Below, in pieces: positions 28,976-36,926 of a stretch of 36,926 bases of DNA. The notes beneath the pieces were generated by a model. It saw only the letters and a program-made list of their open reading frames with translations, ran no database searches and was not told where the DNA came from. The stretch lies in the NCBI GenBank assembly GCA_947503365.1, contig CANNDT010000041.1, positions 1 to 36,926 of the forward strand, written 5' to 3'. The first letter of the stretch is position 1, and each line of letters starts with the position of its first letter. The DNA is from CANNDT01 sp945876205 (lineage in GTDB: Bacteria > Acidobacteriota > Vicinamibacteria > Vicinamibacterales > UBA2999). A program made the translations under genes and the position numbers.

Positions 28976-29531
28976 AGTCGAACGATCGGTCGAAGAGCTC
29001 GTCGATCGCTCGCTTGGCGTTGTCTTTCAGGTGCCGCGTGCCGGTGCCGGTGAAATGCGGATGCGTGATGCGCGGGGCATTGGCGGCGCCGGTGGCGTTC
29101 CACGCGGATCCGCTCCAGCGGTACCAGCCGTCGCGTTCCTGGTCGAACACGTAGAGCGGCTTGTTGCAGAGCTTGGCGAATTCGGTGCCCCACCCGGTGC
29201 CGCCGCGCACCGTGTCGTCTTCCTGGATGACGCCGACGACGAAGATGTCCTGGCCGTTGTTGACCTGGTACCAGAGGGTTTGCAGCACCTTCCGGATGGT
29301 GGGGCTGTCGGTGTAGCGGCGATGCATCAGGCGCGAGACGTACTCGAGGCTGACGTCGCCAGCCAGCAGCTCCTCGTGATTGAGCACGCGGACGCCGCGA
29401 TGCCGGTCGAGGGTGTGGCCATCGAACGTGAAGTTCACTTCTTCCACACCATGGCGCTCGGCGCATTCGCCGAACGCCGCCTCGGCGCCTGGCGCGCCGC
29501 CGCTGAACAGGATGCAGTCGGATGGTTTCAT
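28974..29531 (-). CDS. SLOG/Rossmann-like protein of unknown function
   Basis: The 185-residue protein begins with DCILFSGGAPGAEAAFGECAERHGVEEVNFTF (5-36), a beta-loop-alpha with the SGGAxGAE glycine loop of the SLOG superfamily (nucleotide- or base-binding Rossmann-like folds). A second strand-loop reads IFVVGVIQEDDTVRGGTGWGTEFAKLCNKPLYVFDQ (about 96-130), where the GGTGWGTEFA loop would close a ligand site. The C-terminal part has ITHPHFTGTGTRHL. SLOG proteins sense or make nucleotide-derived signals or process cytokinin-like or ADP-ribose ligands. The specific ligand is unknown. It is divergent from the globin gene with 36 bases between the start codons, so they share a control region. Its 3' end is duplicated downstream. 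Confidence 0.68.
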   Translation of the reverse strand: MKPSDCILFSGGAPGAEAAFGECAERHGVEEVNFTFDGHTLDRHRGVRVLNHEELLAGDVSLEYVSRLMHRRYTDSPTIRKVLQTLWYQVNNGQDIFVVGVIQEDDTVRGGTGWGTEFAKLCNKPLYVFDQERDGWYRWSGSAWNATGAANAPRITHPHFTGTGTRHLKDNAKRAIDELFDRSFD

Positions 29532-29567
29532 CGCTCGGAGGTTAGCACGGAGGGTAACATCATTTCC

Positions 29568-29945
29568 GTGGACGAGCTCGACGTGTACCGCCTTGTGGGC
29601 GAGGAGGGGTTTACTCGCCTCATCGCCGCCTTTTATCGCCAGGTTCCTGGCGACCCGATTCTTGGACCCATGTATCCGGCCGACGATTTGCCGGGCGCCG
29701 AGGAGCGGCTTCGCGACTTTCTGGTCGGGCGCTTCGGCGGCCCGCCGCGCTACATGGAGCAGCGCGGCCATCCCCGCCTCCGCGCGCGGCACATGCCGTT
29801 TGCCGTCAACGCCGCCGCGCGCGACCGGTGGATGCAGTTGATGTCGACTGCGCTCGATGAAGCGAAGCTCCCACCCGAGGCTGACGCGCTGCTGCGCGAG
29901 TTTTTCGGCGCGGTGTCGGAGATGCTGGTGAATCGGCCCGAGTGA
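29568..29945 (+). CDS. Group II truncated haemoglobin (GlbO-like)
   Basis: This 125-residue 2/2 globin binds haem and reversibly binds O2, NO or related ligands. Key positions match the TrHbO group: Tyr23 (B10) in AAFYRQV, Tyr36 (CD1) in GPMYPADDLPGAEERL, proximal His75 (F8) in QRGHPRLRARHMPF, and Trp88 (G8) in ARDRWMQLM. The start is taken as GTG 29568; GGAGGG at 29549-29554 is somewhat distant (13 bases), so it is not certain. It lies next to oxyR and katG, consistent with peroxide or NO stress protection. Its 3' end overlaps, antisense, the extended 3' end of oxyR by about 140 bases. Confidence 0.88.
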   Translation: MDELDVYRLVGEEGFTRLIAAFYRQVPGDPILGPMYPADDLPGAEERLRDFLVGRFGGPPRYMEQRGHPRLRARHMPFAVNAAARDRWMQLMSTALDEAKLPPEADALLREFFGAVSEMLVNRPE

Positions 29946-30894
29946 TCCTGGTCCTCCGTGTCTCAGTGTCTCTGTGGCCCGTGGGGGACGCGATCGCCTC
30001 CCGGATCGTCGTCGCCACCGCCTCGAGCGTCGTCTTCGTCGCCGCGCCGCGCCGCCACACAAGCGCCAGCGTCCGGCCGGGCGTCGGCTTGATGAACGGC
30101 CGCACGGCGAGCTGGCCTCGCCGGTTCTCGACCGGCACTGCGAGCGACGGCAATAGCGTCACCCGCGAACCGCTCGCCACCATCTGCACGAGCGTCGAGA
30201 GGCTGGTGGCACCATACCCGCTCGTGGCCGCGCCCGCCCGAGCGCACAGCGCCAGCGCCTGATTGCGGAAGCAGTGGCCGTCGGCGAGCAGCAGGACGTC
30301 TTCTCCCTCGAGCCGCGCCGGATCGAGCGGTCTCGAACTGGCGACGAGCGGATGGCCAGGAGACGCCGCCAGTACGAAGGTATCGACGGTCAGCGTCACC
30401 TGCTCGCAGCCGGGCGCCGGCGTGTCAGTCGCAAGGACGGCTGCGTCGAGCGCGCCTTCCCGCATTTGCGCCATCAGCGCCGTCGTTTTATCCTCCGTCC
30501 ACGCGATCGACAGGTGCGGGTAGGCGGAGGCGAGTGCCGGTGCGATCTCCGGGAGCAGGTACGGACACACGGTGGGGATGACGCCGATGCGCAGCTCGCC
30601 CTGGAAGGGATCGGCCTGGTGGCGTGCGGCGTCGGCGAGGTCGCGCGCCGCGATCAACACCTGCGTCGCGCGGTCGACGATGACCGCGCCCGCGGACGTG
30701 AGGCGCACGGCGCGTCGATCGCGTTCGAAGATGCGGACGTGAAGTGCCCGTTCGGCGAGCGCAATCTGCGCGCTCAGCGACGGCTGTGAGACATGACACC
30801 GGGCCGCCGCCCGCCCGAAGCCACCGAGGTCGGCGACCGCGACGATGTACTGGAGCTGCCGCAGGGAGCAGGGCAGCGGGTCGAGGATATCCAT
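29806..30894 (-). CDS. oxyR: OxyR-type LysR-family peroxide regulator
   Basis: The 362-residue protein has the LysR winged helix (residues 9-68: LRQLQYIVAVADLGGFGRAAARCHVSQPSLSAQIALAERAL) and a LysR substrate domain with the OxyR redox cysteines Cys208 and Cys217 in DGHCFRNQALALC, equivalent to Cys199 and Cys208 of E. coli OxyR. It activates catalase genes after H2O2 makes a disulfide. katG starts divergently 104 bases away, the classic arrangement. The ordinary OxyR length is about 305 aa; the last 55 residues (from about 307, HRDTETRRTRI) come from reading through the B3 repeat and then antisense into the globin gene, because the normal stop is missing. Start ATG 30894; TTG 30900 is less likely. 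Confidence 0.92.
   Translation of the reverse strand: MDILDPLPCSLRQLQYIVAVADLGGFGRAAARCHVSQPSLSAQIALAERALHVRIFERDRRAVRLTSAGAVIVDRATQVLIAARDLADAARHQADPFQGELRIGVIPTVCPYLLPEIAPALASAYPHLSIAWTEDKTTALMAQMREGALDAAVLATDTPAPGCEQVTLTVDTFVLAASPGHPLVASSRPLDPARLEGEDVLLLADGHCFRNQALALCARAGAATSGYGATSLSTLVQMVASGSRVTLLPSLAVPVENRRGQLAVRPFIKPTPGRTLALVWRRGAATKTTLEAVATTIREAIASPTGHRDTETRRTRITRADSPASPTPRRKTRAAARQPRVGASLHRAQSTSTASTGRARRR
29953..29980. repeat. 'CACAGAG' half element (copy B3)
   Basis: CCTCCGTGTCTCAGTGTCTC and 8 more bases. It lies inside the extended oxyR frame (minus strand), encoding HRDTETRR, and just after the globin stop. Confidence 0.75.
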
Positions 30895-30997
30895 ACACAA
30901 AAGCTATCACCGAGAGACGTTATATGTCTTTGCACTATCAGCCGCCGAGGTACACACTAGCGGTTCTCGAGACACAATTCAGGATCGGAGACGAAAG
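30895..30997. promoter_or_regulatory. Divergent oxyR-katG control region
   Basis: This 103-base gap must carry both promoters and OxyR sites. TTATAT (30920-30925), with TATAAC on the opposite strand, is the only clear TA-rich -10 candidate. CTATC occurs at 30904 and 30935, 31 bases apart; the OxyR consensus has ATAG/CTAT boxes in an 11-base step, so the fit is poor. GGAG at 30987-30990 is the katG ribosome-binding site. Confidence 0.5.
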
Positions 30998-33196
<2,199 letters not shown>

Positions 33197-33205
33197 CCGA
33201 CATCG

Positions 33206-33234
33206 CGGAGGCGCTCCCATTGGGGGCGCCTCCG
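33206..33234 (+). terminator. GC hairpin after katG
   Basis: CGGAGGCGC (33206-33214) pairs with GCGCCTCCG (33226-33234), nine perfect pairs, with CCC/GGG inside the loop able to add pairs. No T-run follows, but the position 9 bases after the katG stop suits a terminator. Confidence 0.55.
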
Positions 33235-33413
33235 TTGACGCCGGGCTCGACGGCCGGACTCCTCTGATGACGGCGGCCGCCTTCAACCACGTGGCGATGA
33301 TCGCGTGGCTCCTCGACCACGGCGCCGACGGTGCCGCCCGCGACGCGGCGGGCCTCTCGGTGCTCGACATCGCCCGCGCGATGGGTGCATCCGACTTGCG
33401 CCATTCTTCTTGA
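33222..33413 (+). pseudogene. C-terminal relic of an ankyrin-repeat protein (AnkB-like)
   Basis: The frame reads GASVDAGLDGRTPLMTAAAFNHVAMIAWLLDHGADGAARDAAGLSVLDIARAMGA and stops at 33411-33413. This is one full ankyrin repeat (DGRTPLMTAAAFNHVAMIAWLLDHGAD) and a half. No proper start exists: an ATG at 33267 would begin inside the repeat. In Pseudomonas the ankyrin protein AnkB lies next to a catalase gene and supports catalase activity, so this is probably the last piece of such a gene, lost by deletion between katG and this point. Confidence 0.7.
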
Positions 33414-33426
33414 GAGCTATTCGCCC

Positions 33427-34755
33427 ATGACGATCAGACGAATCGCCTATACCGTTCTCTGTTCCTGGTTCCTGGTGCCATCGGGTTCGGCGGCGGCTCA
33501 GTCGCCGCCGCCAGCCGCCGTGGCGCGAACGTTCGAGCTCGCCGCGCTGCAGCAGGCGGCGATTGCCTCCGATCCGCGGATGCAGCAGCTTCAGTTGCTC
33601 ATGGATCAATCCGTGTTGCGCCTTCGCAACATCGCGGTTGGACGCCGCCCGGCGATCGGCGTCGAGGGGCAGGCGCAGTACCAGTCGGACGTGCCGCGGG
33701 CGCCGCTGACGCTGCCGGGCGGACAGCCGCTGTTCTCGCCCTCCAAGGCAACCTTTGACGCGGCCTTCCGGGTCGATCAGCGACTCTTCGATTCGACGCT
33801 CAACGCGCAGGGCGCGCTCGAGCGGGCTCAGCTCGCCGAGCAGCAGGCCCGTGTACGCACGACCCTCTTCGGCCTGCGGCAGCAGGTGAACGACGCCTTC
33901 TTCGCGGCCGCTGCGATGCAGGCACGTGCGGGTGCGCTGGCCGCGGTCGTGGCCGATCTCGACGCGCGCCTCCAGGAGACCAACGCGCGCGTGACGCAGG
34001 GCACGGCGCTGCCCGCAGAGGCGGCCGCGATCGAAGCAACGCTCCTGCAGCGTCAACTGGACGAGGACGAGCTGCGCACCAACCGCGAAATCGCCCTGGC
34101 CCGGCTCGCCGTGATCACCGGGCAACCAGTGCGGGAAGACGATGTGCTGGCGCTGCCGAACCTGGGACAGGAGATCGCGCGCGTGCAGCAGGCGTCGGCG
34201 CAGGCGCGAACACGCCCCGAGTACGAACAGTTCACGCGCACACGCGAGCGCCTGGCTCGGCAGGCCGAGCTGACGACCGCGCAGGAGCGGCCGCGCGTCT
34301 CGACCTACGCGAAGGTGGGCTACGGCCGTCCGGGCTTGAACTTCATCTCGGACGAGTTCCAGACCTACGGGCTTGGCGGCGTCCGCGTGCAGTGGAACGC
34401 GTGGACGTGGGGAAGCGGCGGCCGCGAGCGCGAGGCGCTCGCCATTCAGCAGCAGGTGGTGGCGGCCGACCAGGCCGCCTTCGAGAAGGGTCTGCTCGAA
34501 GCCACGCAAGGCGACCGCGCGGCCATCGATCGGCTGCAACATGCACTATCCATCGACGAGCGCATCGTCACGCTGCGTGAGCAGGTGGCGCGTTCGACGC
34601 AGATTCGCTTGCAGGAGGGTGTTGTGACGGCATCGGAATATCTCGACCGGACATCGGAGCTGCTGCAGGCGCGCTTCGCGCGCGCCGGTCACCAGGTGGA
34701 GCTCGCCCAGGCGAGCGCACGCTTGTTGACCACGCTCGGATTGGAGGTGCAGTAG
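33427..34755 (+). CDS. TolC-family outer-membrane efflux protein
   Basis: The 442-residue protein has a signal peptide (MTIRRIAYTVLCSWFLVPSGSAAAQ) and two long helical halves typical of outer-membrane efflux proteins: FELAALQQAAIASDPRMQQLQLLMDQSVLRLRNIAVGRRP (35-74) and ARVRTTLFGLRQQVNDAFFAAAAMQARAGALAAVVADLD, then RPEYEQFTRTRERLARQAELTTAQERPRV, a beta-barrel segment with WNAWTWGSGGRERE, and a last helix LRSTQIRLQEGVVTASEYLDRTSELLQARFARA-like region near 380-430. It forms the outer-membrane channel for the HlyD and ABC proteins encoded after it; the HlyD start overlaps its stop by 1 base. No substrate can be read. The ATG at 33427 is the clear start. Confidence 0.88.
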   Translation: MTIRRIAYTVLCSWFLVPSGSAAAQSPPPAAVARTFELAALQQAAIASDPRMQQLQLLMDQSVLRLRNIAVGRRPAIGVEGQAQYQSDVPRAPLTLPGGQPLFSPSKATFDAAFRVDQRLFDSTLNAQGALERAQLAEQQARVRTTLFGLRQQVNDAFFAAAAMQARAGALAAVVADLDARLQETNARVTQGTALPAEAAAIEATLLQRQLDEDELRTNREIALARLAVITGQPVREDDVLALPNLGQEIARVQQASAQARTRPEYEQFTRTRERLARQAELTTAQERPRVSTYAKVGYGRPGLNFISDEFQTYGLGGVRVQWNAWTWGSGGREREALAIQQQVVAADQAAFEKGLLEATQGDRAAIDRLQHALSIDERIVTLREQVARSTQIRLQEGVVTASEYLDRTSELLQARFARAGHQVELAQASARLLTTLGLEVQ

Positions 34756-35831
34756 TGAAGGCCCCAAAGAGCCTCTGTGTCTCTGTGTCTCTGTGGCCAG
34801 GTAGGAGCGCGAAGCGTATCGGCATCGGGATCGTTGCTGCGCTCGCGCTCGCCGGCTGCTCGAAAGAGGCCGGTCCTGACGCGTACGGCAACGTCGAGGC
34901 GACCGAGGTCGTCGTGTCGGCGCAGTCGGGCGGACAGTTGACGAAATTTGCCGCGGAAGAAGGGCAGAAGCTCGATGCCGGCGCGGTGGTGGGTGCGGTC
35001 GACTCGAGCGAGCTGGCGCTGCAGCGGGACCAGGCGGCCGCCCAGCGCGCGGCAAACGCGTCTCGCGTCACCGAAGTCGGACGCCAGGTGCCGGTCATCG
35101 AAGCGCAGCGAGCCGCGGCCCAGGCGCAGCGCGACGCCGCTGCCGCGCAGCGGGGCGTGCTTGCCAGCCAATTGGAGATCGCCCGCCGGGCGTACGAGCG
35201 CACCCAACGGCTCTTCGCACAGCAGGCGGCCACCGCGCAGCAGCTCGATCAAGCCGAACGCGACTACCGCACGCTCGAAAACCAGATCAAGGCGCAGGAC
35301 GAGCAGATCGAGGCGCAGGCGCGCCAGGTGGCGGCGCATACCGGCCAGATCGCCGCCGTCCGGGCGCAGCAACAGACGGCGGAGCAGCAGGTCACGGTAG
35401 CGACCGCGCAGGTCGGCCAGGTTGAGGACCGCATCCGCAAGACGCAGATCACCAACCCCGCCGCCGGCACGGTGCTGGTGACCTATGCGAGAGAAGGCGA
35501 GGTCGTGCAGCCGGGGCAGCCCCTCTATAAGATCGCCGACCTCGACACCGTGGACGTGCGCGCCTACGTCACCGAGACGCAGATGGCCTCGGTGAAGATC
35601 GGCCAGAAGGCACAGGTGACCGTTGACGCCGGCGACAGCCGGCAGACGCTCGATGGCTCGGTCTCGTGGGTGGCCTCACAGGCCGAGTTCACGCCGACGC
35701 CGATTCAGACGCGAGAAGAGCGCGCGGATCTCGTCTACGCCGTCAAGATCCGCGTCCCAAATCAGAACGGCCTGCTGAAGATTGGCATGCCGGTGGACGT
35801 CGCGTTTGGTGCAGCCGGTAGCGCCCAATGA
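34755..35831 (+). CDS. HlyD-family periplasmic adaptor lipoprotein
   Basis: The 358-residue membrane-fusion protein links the ABC transporter to the TolC-like channel. Order: lipoprotein signal with lipobox LAGC (Cys about residue 35), first biotinyl-lipoyl half (NVEATEVVVSAQSGGQLTKFAAEEGQKLDAG), a long coiled coil (about 80-215, many Gln/Ala heptads), second half (ITNPAAGTVLVTYAREGEVVQPGQPLYKIADL), and a beta-barrel with VDVRAYVTETQMASVKIGQKAQV. The start GTG 34755 overlaps the TolC stop (TAGTG). The first residues (KSLCVSVSLWP) are encoded by a copy of the B repeat; no other start lies after it, so the repeat supplies the N-terminal part of the signal. Confidence 0.88.
   Translation: MKAPKSLCVSVSLWPGRSAKRIGIGIVAALALAGCSKEAGPDAYGNVEATEVVVSAQSGGQLTKFAAEEGQKLDAGAVVGAVDSSELALQRDQAAAQRAANASRVTEVGRQVPVIEAQRAAAQAQRDAAAAQRGVLASQLEIARRAYERTQRLFAQQAATAQQLDQAERDYRTLENQIKAQDEQIEAQARQVAAHTGQIAAVRAQQQTAEQQVTVATAQVGQVEDRIRKTQITNPAAGTVLVTYAREGEVVQPGQPLYKIADLDTVDVRAYVTETQMASVKIGQKAQVTVDAGDSRQTLDGSVSWVASQAEFTPTPIQTREERADLVYAVKIRVPNQNGLLKIGMPVDVAFGAAGSAQ
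34772..34798 (+). repeat. 'CACAGAG' half element inside the HlyD signal peptide (copy B4)
   Basis: CCTCTGTGTCTCTGTGTCTC plus 7 bases; 25 of 27 positions match copy B3. It encodes SLCVSVSLWP at the start of the HlyD-like lipoprotein. Confidence 0.8.
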
Positions 35832-36799
35832 ACGCCGTCGCGGTCGAGGCGCTCGTCAAAAAATTTCCCTCGACGTCGCGCAGGGCAGGTGGCGCCATTG
35901 CACTCGATCGCGTCTCGTTCGACGTGGGCGCCGGAGAGCTCTTCGGCTTCATCGGTCCGGACGGCGGCGGCAAGACAACGCTGTTCCGCATTCTCGTGAC
36001 GCTGCTCAAGCCCGACGCGGGGCGCGCGACAGTGCTGGGACGCGACGTCGTCAAGGAGTTCCGCGCGCTTCGGCAGAAGGTCGGCTACATGGCGGGGCGC
36101 TTCTCTCTCTATCCAGACCTGAGCGTCGAGGAGAACCTCAGATTCTTCGCGTCGGTGTTCGGGACGACGATTGAGAGCGAGCACGCGCGCATCGCGCCGA
36201 TCTACTCGCAGCTCGAGCCGTTCAGGGATCGCCGCGCCGCCGCGCTGTCCGGCGGCATGAAGCAGAAGCTGGCGCTCTGCTGCGCGCTCGTGCATCGGCC
36301 CGAGATCCTGATCCTCGATGAGCCCACCACCGGCGTCGACGCCGTGTCGCGCCGCGAGTTCTGGGAGCTGCTGGGTACCCTGAAACAGGGCGGCCTGACG
36401 GTCGTCGTCTCCACGCCGTACATGGATGAAGCCAATCGCTGCGACCGCATCGCGCTGATCCATCGCGGCCACCTGCTGGCCGTGGACTCGCCAGATGGGA
36501 TCATCCGCGCCTTCGATCGTCCACTGCTCGGCGTCCGCGCAGGCGCGCGCTACAAGGCGCTGCTGGCGCTTCGCCAGTACGAACACGCGAACAGCGTGTA
36601 TCCGTTTGGCGATGTCATCCACTACACCGACACGCGGACGGATGCGCCGCTCGAGCAGCTGACGGCCGACGTGCGCGCATTGCTCGCGTCGCAAGGGTTC
36701 GACGACGCGTCGGTAGAGCGAATTGAGCCAACCGTCGAAGACACCTTCATCGCGCGCACTGGCTCGCCGGACGAAGAGCTGAAGGCGGGTGTCGCGTGA
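35828..36799 (+). CDS. ABC exporter ATP-binding protein
   Basis: The 323-residue ATPase drives export through a membrane partner not in the window. The Walker A reads GPDGGGKTT (about residues 43-51) instead of GPNGAGKTT; the invariant Gly-Lys-Thr is kept. Others: Q-loop-like YMAGRFSLYPDLSVEENL, signature LSGGMKQKLALCCALVHRP, Walker B ILILDEPTTGVDAVSRR, and the H-loop-equivalent VVVSTPYMDEANRCD, in which the switch His is Thr/Tyr (STPYMDEA). It overlaps the HlyD gene by ATGA (35828-35831). It is followed at once by a second ATPase gene, the arrangement of YbhGFSR-type exporters with duplicated ATPase domains. Substrate unknown. Confidence 0.88.
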   Translation: MNAVAVEALVKKFPSTSRRAGGAIALDRVSFDVGAGELFGFIGPDGGGKTTLFRILVTLLKPDAGRATVLGRDVVKEFRALRQKVGYMAGRFSLYPDLSVEENLRFFASVFGTTIESEHARIAPIYSQLEPFRDRRAAALSGGMKQKLALCCALVHRPEILILDEPTTGVDAVSRREFWELLGTLKQGGLTVVVSTPYMDEANRCDRIALIHRGHLLAVDSPDGIIRAFDRPLLGVRAGARYKALLALRQYEHANSVYPFGDVIHYTDTRTDAPLEQLTADVRALLASQGFDDASVERIEPTVEDTFIARTGSPDEELKAGVA

Positions 36800-36926
36800 G
36801 TGACAAGGCGATAGACGTCAAGGAGCTGACCCGCACGTTTGGCAGCTTCACCGCCGTCGATCACATCTCCTTCGACGTGACATCCGGCGAGGTCTTCGGC
36901 TTTCTCGGGGCAACGGCGCGGGCAAG
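36796..36926 (+). CDS. Second ABC ATP-binding protein, 5' fragment
   Basis: GTG at 36796 overlaps the previous stop by 3 bases (GTGA). The fragment reads SDKAIDVKELTRTFGSFTAVDHISFDV then SGEVFGFLG, the usual beginning of an ABC ATPase. The Walker A that should follow (GFLGPNGAGK) is out of frame: after GFLG the read frame gives ATARA, while one added base would give GANGAGK. So one base is missing at about 36910-36912, in the last 20 bases. The rest lies outside the window. Either a frameshift mutation or an end-of-sequence error. Confidence 0.7.
   Translation, partial: MSDKAIDVKELTRTFGSFTAVDHISFDVTSGEVFGFLGATARA

Noticed and set aside
30901..30940. Exact OxyR binding site between oxyR and katG
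   Set aside because: CTATC occurs twice, but 31 bases apart; the ATAG/CTAT boxes do not follow the 11-base step, so I give only a general control region.

Overview
The window is GC-rich DNA (roughly 63-66% by eye) with long overlapping gene chains and few intergenic gaps. The gene content suggests a soil Acidobacteriota member, most likely of the Vicinamibacteria type. The markers are a very long TonB-dependent receptor with an N-terminal carboxypeptidase-regulatory-like domain, 'kinase head' and TolB-like 'kinase tail' pieces of the fused Ser/Thr kinase genes typical of that phylum, tannase-family secreted esterases, many secreted small enzymes, and dispersed 'CACGAAG' and 'CACAGAG' palindromes between genes. 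The taxon is inferred from gene content only.

Layout. 0-3 kb: a SnoaL-like gene with a signal-peptide-like upstream frame but no start codon, an attC-like hairpin, an rsmH-family methyltransferase outside any dcw cluster, and a Phd-PIN toxin-antitoxin pair with a palindromic operator. 3.2-5.2 kb: secreted VOC protein overlapping tannase 1. 5.4-6.6 kb: a beta-class DNA methyltransferase overlapping a 149-aa PD-(D/E)XK nuclease, a candidate minimal restriction-modification pair, followed by a 19-bp inverted-repeat element. 6.9-11.2 kb: PLP aminotransferase, dihydroxyphthalate-decarboxylase-like protein, PQQ sugar dehydrogenase and Tat-exported DsrE-like protein. 11.2-13.1 kb: exported amidohydrolase (minus strand) and an HU-like protein.

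13.2-15.1 kb is a gene graveyard. It holds a kinase head fused in frame to an amidohydrolase tail, an intact MntA-like nucleotidyltransferase followed by a HepT head fused to a serine beta-lactamase-like tail, and the head of a metallo-beta-lactamase gene. 15.1-18.6 kb: dienelactone hydrolase, two-domain ABM protein, DUF3565 protein and a zinc-ribbon SDR lacking the catalytic Tyr. 18.6-20.4 kb: collapsed tandem kinase genes, an MNT-HEPN pair and a VapBC pair. 20.4-23.7 kb: tannase 2 coupled to a signal peptide-kinase tail chimera (minus), then a membrane protein and YaeQ (plus). 23.8-28.1 kb: TonB receptor and an exported tyrosine phosphatase.

28.1-30 kb is repeat-rich and carries a small membrane protein, a SLOG-like gene with a duplicated tail, and a group II truncated haemoglobin. 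30-33.4 kb is a peroxide-response locus: oxyR divergent from katG, with an ankyrin-gene relic behind katG. 33.4 kb to the end is an efflux operon (TolC-like, HlyD-like lipoprotein, two ABC ATPases, the last cut by the window).

Two themes stand out. First, several genes are head-to-tail chimeras made from truncated parts of unrelated genes, and the kinase heads keep a TATAATCC promoter 10-11 bases from the start codon. Second, short palindromic repeats have moved into or onto coding regions: in frame at the same site in both tannase paralogs with a compensatory stem change, inside the phosphatase, and at the start of the HlyD gene and the end of oxyR.
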